DNA from: an archaeon
Lineage (GTDB): Archaea; Thermoproteota; Nitrososphaeria; Nitrososphaerales; CADDZS01
Reading direction: 5' to 3'
Assembly (NCBI GenBank): GCA_021806865.1
Contig: JAKAPU010000031.1
Location: 1 to 19,860, forward strand
DNA length: 19,860 nucleotides
Of this stretch, positions 14,327-19,860 are shown one piece after another. The first letter of the stretch is position 1, and each line of letters opens with the position of its first letter. Under the pieces are notes generated by a model that worked only from the letters and a program-made list of their open reading frames with translations, did not search any database and was not told where the DNA came from. Made by a program: the position numbers and the translations under genes.

Positions 14327-16477
14327 TTGATAGAAGCTAGGAATGGTCTTGATTTCATCTCCTTACCCGAAAACCTAGAATCTCTTCGGATTCTGGCTGG
14401 TAACACTTACTGGACATGGGACAGAAGAGTCAGGCGCGTGTTTGAGAGAATAGGCAACGAGCAGTGGAAGAGGACTTACAACCCGGTCCAGCTTATTCAG
14501 GAGCTCAGTACTACAAAGCTCGAGGAATTGAGTCGGGACGAAAACTTCCTCACGGATCTCTCAATCGCTTACACCGCGCAAAAAAAGTACATGGCAGCAA
14601 ATGCAGAAAGCTGGTTTGTCAAGACCTACGGCACGAGAAACAACAACCTCGTAGCTTATTTCTCCGCAGAATATGGCCTGGCTTCGTGTCTTCGAACTTA
14701 CTCTGGTGGGCTTGGCGTACTTTCAGGGGACCACTTGAAAGCGGCTTCCGATCTCGGAATTCCGCTGGTTGGTATAGGGCTGTTCTATAGGCGCGGATAT
14801 TTTTCCCAGTCACTTAATCACGACGGCTGGCAGGTCGAATCGTATCCTGAAAATGAGCCATACTCACTGCCGGTAGAGCCAGTACTACACATGGACTCCT
14901 CTGAACCTTTGGTCATAAGCGTCCCCCTGGCGGACAGGCAAGTTGCAGTTAGAGCATGGCGGATTTCGGTTGGGCGCGTCTTCTTGTATCTGCTTGACAC
15001 AAACATACGGACGAGCAATTCCCCAGCAGACTGCGACATCACTTCCGAGCTTTATGGCGGAGACAGCGAACTGAGGATAAAGCAGGAAATAGTGTTAGGA
15101 ATGGGCGGCGTGAAACTGCTCAATGCCCTTGGACTTAAACCAACGATCTTCCATATGAATGAGGGTCACTCTGCTTTTGCAGGACTTGAAAGAATAGGAT
15201 CAATGCTCGAAGACAATCCTGGATTGTCGTTTCACGAGGCATTAGATCGCGTCAGATCGACAAATCTCTTTACGACTCACACTCCTGTGGCAGCCGGGAT
15301 AGACGTTTTCTCACGCGAGCAGATTGAACACTATCTGGGCTTTCTCCCACGGAATTTTCATGTTTCTATGAATGACGTGTTTGCGTTAGGGCAGGAAAGC
15401 TCAAGCTCCAACTCGTTCAATATGGCAGTGCTAGCAATACGATTGTCACGTGATGTAAGCGCCGTGTCAAAATTGCACAAGGAGGTGGCTAAGAAGCTCT
15501 GGAACAACGTGTTGCAGGAAGAGAGCTTTGATCTCGACGAAAAGAGCTCGGGTGAGTTCAAAGAGATCAAAAAGATGGATTCTGTGACAAACGGGATACA
15601 CATTCTCTCATGGGTGTCAGATTCCATGGCCGACGTGTACGATCAGTACCTCGGTGCGGGATGGGAGGATAACGTACACAATTTGGAGACATGGCGCAAG
15701 GTGACAGACATACCAGAGGGCCTTCTTTGGGAAATAAGGTGCAGAGAGCGAGCTAGGCTGGTGGACTTTCTCCGTGGTAGGCCGGCGCAGAGTGAGGCGC
15801 AAGCGCTTGACACACGCGCATTGACGGTTGGTTTTGCAAGGCGCTTTGCTACATACAAGCGTGCGACGCTCCTGTTTGCCGATGGTTCAAGGCTCGAGAA
15901 ATTACTCAACGATAAGGAAAGGCCCATCCAGTTTGTGTTCGCGGGAAAGGCTCATCCGAGGGACAACGACGGAAAGCGTCTGATACAGGAGATTCATAAT
16001 TTCTCAAAGAGGCATTCTGTAGCCGGGAAGCTCGTATTCTTGGAAGATTATGACATGTCCACAGCCAAGAAATTGGTTCAAGGGGTGGATCTCTGGCTGA
16101 ACAATCCACGTAGGCCACTCGAAGCTTCGGGCACAAGCGGCATGAAAGTGCTGGCAAACGGTGGTCTCAATTTCAGCGTTCTAGACGGGTGGTGGGATGA
16201 GGCGTATTCTCAGTCAAGCGGCTGGGCAATAGGATCAGGGATCGATGTTGGACACCCTTACGAACAAGACAAGATGGACTCCGATTCACTCTACAACATA
16301 CTCGAGAACCAAATCATTCCGGACTTTTACGACAGAACCGAAGGCCTCCCACTGCGATGGTTAAGAAAAATGAAACACTCCATGCGTACACTAACTCCAA
16401 TATTCAGCACTAGGCGTATGGTGATGGAGTATTCTCAAAGATTCTACTTTAGAAAAACGGGCGAGTCCACTGCCTAA
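14327..16477 (+). CDS. glgP: Alpha-glucan (glycogen) phosphorylase, GT35, short form
   Basis: A 716-residue PLP enzyme that releases glucose-1-phosphate from glycogen or maltodextrins. It has the family hallmarks in order: YFSAEYGLASCLRTYSGGLG with VLSGDHLKAASDLG (111-144), HMNEGHSAFAGLERI, THTPVAAGIDVF, VTNGIHILSWVS, VGFARRFATYKRA, FAGKAHPRDNDGKRLIQEI and the PLP site EASGTSGMKVLANGG with Lys607. The WW pair in LDGWWDEAY is also typical. At about 700 residues it belongs to the archaeal/bacterial alpha-glucan phosphorylase group rather than the 800-residue GlgP of E. coli. The start is TTG 14327; the sequence before it is promoter. No glycogen synthase or debranching enzyme is in the window, so it is transcribed alone. 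Confidence 0.95.
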   Translation: MIEARNGLDFISLPENLESLRILAGNTYWTWDRRVRRVFERIGNEQWKRTYNPVQLIQELSTTKLEELSRDENFLTDLSIAYTAQKKYMAANAESWFVKTYGTRNNNLVAYFSAEYGLASCLRTYSGGLGVLSGDHLKAASDLGIPLVGIGLFYRRGYFSQSLNHDGWQVESYPENEPYSLPVEPVLHMDSSEPLVISVPLADRQVAVRAWRISVGRVFLYLLDTNIRTSNSPADCDITSELYGGDSELRIKQEIVLGMGGVKLLNALGLKPTIFHMNEGHSAFAGLERIGSMLEDNPGLSFHEALDRVRSTNLFTTHTPVAAGIDVFSREQIEHYLGFLPRNFHVSMNDVFALGQESSSSNSFNMAVLAIRLSRDVSAVSKLHKEVAKKLWNNVLQEESFDLDEKSSGEFKEIKKMDSVTNGIHILSWVSDSMADVYDQYLGAGWEDNVHNLETWRKVTDIPEGLLWEIRCRERARLVDFLRGRPAQSEAQALDTRALTVGFARRFATYKRATLLFADGSRLEKLLNDKERPIQFVFAGKAHPRDNDGKRLIQEIHNFSKRHSVAGKLVFLEDYDMSTAKKLVQGVDLWLNNPRRPLEASGTSGMKVLANGGLNFSVLDGWWDEAYSQSSGWAIGSGIDVGHPYEQDKMDSDSLYNILENQIIPDFYDRTEGLPLRWLRKMKHSMRTLTPIFSTRRMVMEYSQRFYFRKTGESTA

Positions 16478-16540
16478 TGGTCTCTGCAACAAGGCGCTTT
16501 GGAGGAACTGGGAAGAAGATAAGTCAATGTAGAGGTGAAA

Positions 16541-16828
16541 CTACTTTTTGTTGAGCTTCCAAGAAAGCTCAGAGGCAATCTGTTCCCTCGTCTTCCCTTG
16601 GGTTTCAATGCCTTCTTTTTGAGCTGCAGCAATCAATGGGTCGTCTGGAGCTAAAGGTCCTGCCGATTGTTGCTGGTTATTACCTGATTGCTCGCCTTTC
16701 CATCCCTTGTCGAATTCCTTCCTAGCTTCACCCAGCGACCTTGCCAGTGCAGGTATCTTGCTGGCACCGAAAAGGAAGACTATGACAGCTATTATGAGAA
16801 TCCAAACAACTGGATCGTCTAGAGCCAT
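16541..16828 (-). CDS. tatA: TatA-type twin-arginine translocase subunit
   Basis: A 95-residue protein. One N-terminal transmembrane helix (about 7-20, VVWILIIAVIVFLF) is followed by the TatA hinge and amphipathic helix FGASKIPALARSLGEARKEF (20-39). The rest is a polar tail (45-95) with no second membrane segment. TatA oligomers form the passage through which folded, twin-arginine proteins are exported. The tail is polar and Gln-rich (SGNNQQQSAGPL) and ends in a predicted helix (TREQIASELSWKLNKK). No TatC is in the window. The ATG at 16828 lies 46 bases from a TATA element. Confidence 0.9.
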   Translation of the reverse strand: MALDDPVVWILIIAVIVFLFGASKIPALARSLGEARKEFDKGWKGEQSGNNQQQSAGPLAPDDPLIAAAQKEGIETQGKTREQIASELSWKLNKK

Positions 16829-16872
16829 ACGATAATACCACGAAATCCCAGATAGTGGAATGTGCGAATGGG

Positions 16873-16883
16873 ATATTTAAATT
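16873..16883 (-). promoter_or_regulatory. TATA element of tatA, nearly symmetrical
   Basis: On the minus strand the sequence reads AATTTAAATAT, a near-consensus archaeal TATA box. Transcription would begin about 25 bases downstream, near 16850, roughly 20 bases before the tatA ATG. Its core ATTTAAAT is palindromic, so it could also fire on the plus strand into the gene-free stretch that follows. Confidence 0.6.
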
Positions 16884-17204
16884 CTAGCCACCGTTCGACT
16901 CTCCTTTTGCAATGACAATTTTCTTCGACCGTTCAAAATGATGCTTCAACATGTTTCCCTGCACATTAGTGCGGGCCTTCATCCAGTGGCAATCTGCTGT
17001 GTTAGTTACGGTTCGCTGGTGAGATGTAGGAGTGAAAGAACTAGCTTCTCAGTAGTTCAACTCATTTCCGAAGGCCTATCCACTTGTTTTTCCTGTTGAT
17101 GATAAATCAAGTCTAGACTTTACTGAACTATGACCTACATACACTGAGTGAGCAACTTCGGAAACAGGCATGCAAAACCAACAAACTAACATGCAGTGAA
17201 ACGA
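16884..17204. other. Gene-free stretch between tatA and the DEAD-box helicase
   Basis: No open frame with recognisable content is present. The stretch lies between the divergent side of tatA and the 3' end of the helicase gene. It contains a weak C/D-box RNA candidate (17095-17150) and a 5-bp inverted repeat (GCATG at 17168, CATGC at 17190). The symmetrical TATA box at 16873-16883 could drive a plus-strand transcript through it, but nothing here proves one. Confidence 0.4.
17095..17150 (+). ncRNA. Weak candidate C/D-box guide sRNA
   Basis: A C-like box TGATGAT (17097-17103) is followed by a possible D' CTGA (17123-17126), an approximate C' (ATGACC, 17130-17135) and a D box CTGA (17144-17147). 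The total length of about 55 bases fits archaeal C/D sRNAs. Against it, the C box has T rather than a purine in front, C' is poor, the second guide is short, and there is no terminal stem. Such boxes occur often by chance. Confidence 0.2.
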
Positions 17205-17230
17205 GATCTAGGCGAAGCTTGCACTAGATC
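17205..17230 (-). terminator. Hairpin just after the DEAD-box helicase stop codon
   Basis: The arms GATCTAG (17205-17211) and CTAGATC (17224-17230) form a perfect 7-bp stem with a 12-base loop. It starts 12 bases after the helicase stop on the minus strand and is followed by CGTTTCAC, with only a short T run. It may be a 3'-end structure or a weak terminator. Confidence 0.4.
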
Positions 17231-17242
17231 ACGTTTAACCGC

Positions 17243-18625
17243 CTATTTTCTAAAGTGGCCGCGGGGGCGCTGGAAGTGCCCGCTGGATCCGTGACCGCCC
17301 GAGGAGACATTCTCAGTGAAACTGAATCCCCCTCCGGAACGAGATTGACCTCCACCACGCCTATCCTGTTCTCTGCCTCTGCCACGGTTGAATGATGGTC
17401 GATCTCTCCTACCAGAAAACCTTCTTCTATGATCCGGGCGGCCATGGCTCTGAAATGGTTGCTCTTTAGGCGGGTGGTAGTCTGGAGGGAGAATATCTGT
17501 CACTCTCTTTATCTCGATTTCTGTCATTCCGACGATGCGACTGAAATCTGGATACTCTCCATTTGACACGAGCGATATCGCCTTACCAGATTTCCCTGCC
17601 CTTGCAGTCCTGCCGATCCTGTGGAAGTACGTCAGCGGGTCTTGCGGAACTTCGTAGTTAATCACATGGCCAACGGCGGGAACATCGATCCCTCGCGCTG
17701 CGACGTCGGTAGCCACTAGCAACTCCACGTGGCCCTTCCTGAAACTCTGCATTGCTTGTTCTCTACGGTTCTGGGAGAGGTCACCATGTATCGGAGCTGC
17801 TCTGAACCCCGCTGCTTGCAGTCTCTCGGATAGCTTCTGAGTCCTAATCTTTGTAGAACAGAAAATTATTCCTGAAGAAATGCCATTCTTCCTGATATAC
17901 TCCACGAGCGCTGCGAACTTGCTTCTTTCATCGACGATTGCGTATTGCTGGTCGATCTCTTCAACGGAGAGCTCGTCGCTATCGATCAAAACATTGACTG
18001 GCTTGTTCATGTATTTGTTCGAAAGGCGCATTATTTCTTGAGGCATAGTTGCTGAGAAAAGCGCTGTTTGGCTGTCATTTGGTAACTCACGCATGATATA
18101 GTCGACATCCTCTATGAAGCCCATATCGAGCATTCTATCGGCCTCGTCCAAAACAACAACTCTGACATCCTGAAGATCAATAGTTCCGCGCTCCATATGG
18201 TCTATCAGCCTACCCGGTGTTGCAACAACTACTTGTGGTGTCTTCTTGTGCAGTCTTTCAATCTGAGGGGTGATTGCTTGACCTCCGTAGATCGAATACG
18301 CTCTGATATTCAAATACCTTGACAGCTTGTTGAACTCATCCGTCACTTGAAGTGCTAGCTCGCGCGTCGGAACCACAATCAATGCCTGAACGTAGGGCTT
18401 GTTTCCGTCAACTCTCTGTAGTATAGGCAGCGCATAAGCGGCTGTCTTACCCGATCCAGTGTGCGCCTGACCGATCACGTCCTTCCCGTCGAGAAGTGGT
18501 GGTATGGCACCGGCTTGAATCGGGAACATTGATTTGTATCCAATTTCTGTGAGACTCCTGATTATCTCTGGCCTCAGTTGCAGCGTCTCAAAACTGCCAG
18601 CGGAGACCTCTTCTGTACTACTCAT
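17243..18625 (-). CDS. DEAD-box ATP-dependent RNA helicase with RGG-like tail
   Basis: A 460-residue protein from ATG 18625. It unwinds RNA duplexes or remodels RNA-protein complexes. The DEAD-box set is complete: a Q-motif region (FETLQLRPEIIRSLTEIGY, MFPIQ), Walker A AHTGSGKT, PTRELA, GG, TPGR, DEAD, SAT, IIFCST, ATDVAARGIDV and HRIGRTARAG. The last 70 residues or so are rich in Arg, Gly, Ser and His (RRRFSGRRDRPSF, NRGRGREQDRRGGGQ), a disordered RNA-binding tail like those of bacterial CsdA/RhlE and eukaryotic RGG proteins. The frame stays open upstream to 18682, but the TATA element lies inside that extension, so the shorter start is preferred. It stands alone with a long upstream region, which suits separate, perhaps cold- or stress-responsive, control; that is inference. 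Confidence 0.93.
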   Translation of the reverse strand: MSSTEEVSAGSFETLQLRPEIIRSLTEIGYKSMFPIQAGAIPPLLDGKDVIGQAHTGSGKTAAYALPILQRVDGNKPYVQALIVVPTRELALQVTDEFNKLSRYLNIRAYSIYGGQAITPQIERLHKKTPQVVVATPGRLIDHMERGTIDLQDVRVVVLDEADRMLDMGFIEDVDYIMRELPNDSQTALFSATMPQEIMRLSNKYMNKPVNVLIDSDELSVEEIDQQYAIVDERSKFAALVEYIRKNGISSGIIFCSTKIRTQKLSERLQAAGFRAAPIHGDLSQNRREQAMQSFRKGHVELLVATDVAARGIDVPAVGHVINYEVPQDPLTYFHRIGRTARAGKSGKAISLVSNGEYPDFSRIVGMTEIEIKRVTDILPPDYHPPKEQPFQSHGRPDHRRRFSGRRDRPSFNRGRGREQDRRGGGQSRSGGGFSFTENVSSGGHGSSGHFQRPRGHFRK

Positions 18626-18650
18626 TTCTATTTCATTCCTTTCTTTTGTG

Positions 18651-18660
18651 TATTTTATGC
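18651..18660 (-). promoter_or_regulatory. TATA element of the DEAD-box helicase gene
   Basis: On the minus strand the sequence reads GCATAAAATA, 26 bases upstream of the ATG at 18625. This is the archaeal TATA-to-start-site distance, so the transcript would be leaderless or nearly so. It also rules against starts further upstream (18682), which would not be transcribed. Confidence 0.6.
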
Positions 18661-19110
18661 TGTGAATCGATTTCTGCGGCAATCAAGAACCAGTCTTCTG
18701 ACTCGTCGTATGATTTGCCCTTCTTCGATTACTACTCAATCAAGCCAAAGTCCTCTGGCTCAAGAGCAAACCAAAACTACGATTCATGCATAAACTTAGC
18801 GTAAAAATCGTCCTGTCGGTCTGTTATATCGCAAAAGCTGACTTTGTCTTGAGTGCTGGACCCTATTGGGATAATTCCATTATTTAAACTTTGAAGCGTA
18901 GACTGACCTGAATTGTGCTCAAAATAATGCATTGTTGAAGGATTTAGGCAAAACTAGCGTTTCGGAACCTAATACGGATTCGGATATCGATGCTCGAACA
19001 GCCCAAATTTAGGCATGGCGTAGGCTCAAAAGCAGCATCAAGGTCAAAGTTTTTCGGCCTAACTTGGAATTCAAGAGCCGCGGAAAGCGGAATGCACTAG
19101 TCAAAGGATA
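18661..19110. other. 450-base gene-free stretch between divergent promoters
   Basis: No believable coding frame is present on either strand. It contains a TATA-like ATTATTTAAACTT (about 18878-18890) that is far from any gene, and a small hairpin CCGC-GGAAA-GCGG (19078-19090) preceded by the palindrome-containing CTTGGAATTCAAG. These could belong to an unrecognised RNA of up to 200 bases running toward 19110. No tRNA or known RNA motif was recognised. Confidence 0.4.
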
Positions 19111-19114
19111 AACC

Positions 19115-19126
19115 ATATATTTAAAT
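19115..19126 (+). promoter_or_regulatory. TATA element of the small zinc-ribbon gene
   Basis: The stretch CATATATTTAAATC is a near-consensus archaeal TATA box. It ends about 27 bases before the ATG at 19153, so the leader would be very short or absent. No Shine-Dalgarno sequence is seen before the ATG, which agrees. Confidence 0.7.
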
Positions 19127-19152
19127 CCCCCCGAAGTGTATGTTGCCCTAAA

Positions 19153-19368
19153 ATGGTAACAATATGCCCAAAATGCCACAAAAAGGCATGGAAACCGTAC
19201 AGGTTTGTAATCAAAGGTAAGAGCGGAAAGAATTACACGTATCTCGTCTACCGCCACAATGAGAAAAAGCGTCACACACCACGCAAGTGCTACATTGCCC
19301 AGAAAAAGGCAAAGCCAAGAGCCGCAGCACGCAAGAAAGTGGCGAAGCGCACATCCCGAAAACGATAG
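19153..19368 (+). CDS. Small basic zinc-ribbon-like protein
   Basis: A 71-residue protein with ATG start. It has CPKC (5-8), then a basic beta-rich core (KPYRFVIKGKSGKNYTYLVY) and His35, His41 and Cys46 in RHNEKKRHTPRKCYI. CPxC plus a distant His/Cys pair suggests one zinc site. Residues 49-71 form a Lys/Arg/Ala tail typical of RNA- or ribosome-bound proteins. The 'YLVYRH...KCYI' pattern resembles small proteins I associate with thaumarchaea, whose function is unknown to me. It has a strong TATA box, a near-leaderless start and a clear terminator, so it is probably transcribed alone and well expressed. A ribosome-associated or RNA-binding role is inference. Confidence 0.8.
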   Translation: MVTICPKCHKKAWKPYRFVIKGKSGKNYTYLVYRHNEKKRHTPRKCYIAQKKAKPRAAARKKVAKRTSRKR

Positions 19369-19402
19369 ACGGGAATCGTAACTCTTTCCACCTGTAAATC
19401 CG

Positions 19403-19439
19403 CCCTTCTGCTTCAGAGCAGGAGGGGAATCGATTTTTT
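19403..19439 (+). terminator. Hairpin and T-run terminator after the zinc-ribbon gene
   Basis: The arms CCCTTCTGCT (19403-19412) and AGCAGGAGGG (19417-19426) form a 10-bp stem with one G-T pair and a four-base loop, TCAG. Six bases later a run of T begins (19433-19439), with more T-rich sequence after it. It sits 34 bases after the stop codon at 19368. Confidence 0.8.
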
Positions 19440-19452
19440 CTCTAAATCTTTC

Positions 19453-19860
19453 TTACTTTGAAGTGTTCTTTATTCTAACCGTATACGAAATCATGCTTAG
19501 CAGCTCTTGCACGTTCAAGACTTTCATTAGTTTTGCAACTTCGCTGTGGTGAGCTTTGAATATTCTTTTGAAGAGCTCTCGCTCGACTTTCGCCATCCGG
19601 GGGATCCTGCGGGTCTCTCTTTCTGCGCACATAGTTCCTCTTTTCAAGATTATCGACAATCGTCGTAATGTTAGCGAGCGTGTCGAATTTCTTTCCTGTT
19701 TCACTAATCATGACACTCTCCGAATCGGAATATTGGCAAATGAGTGGCAGGATTAACTAGGCATATTCGGTGATCTTCCTTTGTTCAAGACCTTGTCTGA
19801 GGAGTTCTGAGTTCGCCACCCAATAGGTTTTCCCTATCAAGAAATTGCCGGCGGCGAAAT
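19453..19860 (-). pseudogene. MarR-family regulator, broken by a stop codon and a frameshift, partial at window edge
   Basis: The front of the gene lies beyond the right edge. Reading from the edge, one frame gives FLIGKTYWVANSELLRQGLE, then KITEYA, a TAG (19757-19759), then LILPLICQYSDSESVMISE and the winged-helix part FDTLANITTIVDNLEKRNYV with RRKRDPQD. That matches the MarR recognition helix and wing (NITxxVDxLEKRxxVRRxRDPxD). At a run of five G (19599-19603, plus strand) the match moves to the next frame: RMAKVE, then RELFKRIFKAHHSEVAKLMK to the TAA at 19453. An extra base in the homopolymer explains the shift (ancestral DRRMAKVE). The usual LTxxG between KVE and RELF is also missing, a small deletion. 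With at least a stop codon and a shift it should not make a working regulator. Confidence 0.75.

Noticed and set aside
17168..17194. GCATG...CATGC inverted repeat
   Set aside because: Only five base pairs with a 17-base loop; expected by chance.
18626..18682. Upstream start of the DEAD-box helicase (19 extra residues)
   Set aside because: The TATA element at 18651-18660 lies inside it, so the longer form would not be fully transcribed.
19009..19275. 88-codon minus-strand open frame across the zinc-ribbon gene
   Set aside because: It is antisense to a well-supported gene and its promoter, with no motif or ribosome binding site.
1..19860. CRISPR arrays, tRNA or rRNA genes, transposases, defence or biosynthetic clusters
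   Set aside because: No regularly spaced repeats, no tRNA T-arm in the gaps I read and no transposase or phage motif were found by eye; a tRNA or RNA-model search was not possible here.

Overview
The window looks like a piece of an archaeal chromosome, most likely from the Nitrososphaerota (Thaumarchaeota) or a close relative. The evidence is a Hef-type helicase/XPF nuclease, an archaeal-style Lrp regulator, an archaeal HflX, a heme O synthase, several small hypothetical proteins of a type I associate with thaumarchaea, frequent TTG and GTG starts, and archaeal TATA elements about 25 bp upstream of near-leaderless genes. This placement is by gene content only; no rRNA or tRNA gene was seen.

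Layout. 1-458: the 3' end of a CPA2 (Kef-type) cation/proton antiporter. 480-1730: a decayed gene fragment and a four-CBS-domain protein (minus strand), followed by a gene-free stretch with a strong palindrome. 2195-4138: a large secreted surface protein with Ig-like repeats and a C-terminal membrane anchor. 4172-6273: a minus-strand cluster of a winged-helix-like protein, HflX GTPase and a small membrane protein. 6532-9863: branched-chain aminotransferase and Hef (minus strand). 9959-12954: a compact plus-strand gene string of thymidylate kinase, Lrp/AsnC regulator, a cysteine-motif membrane protein and heme O synthase, with very short gaps or overlaps. 12984-14186: an amidinotransferase-fold enzyme (minus strand), divergent from an alpha-glucan phosphorylase (14327-16477). 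16541-18625: TatA and a DEAD-box RNA helicase with an RGG-like tail. 19153-19368: a small basic zinc-ribbon-like protein with its own promoter and terminator. 19453 to the right edge: a MarR-family pseudogene.

How the genes relate. Most of the window is housekeeping: DNA repair/fork restart (Hef), nucleotide synthesis (Tmk), branched-chain amino acids (IlvE), glycogen breakdown (phosphorylase), RNA and ribosome handling (DEAD helicase, HflX), protein export (TatA) and heme A/O formation for an aerobic terminal oxidase (CtaB). The part least explained by known biology is the membrane protein whose gene overlaps ctaB by one base and carries paired Cys motifs; it is a candidate oxidase-biogenesis partner. 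I see no defence island, CRISPR array, transposase or secondary-metabolite cluster.
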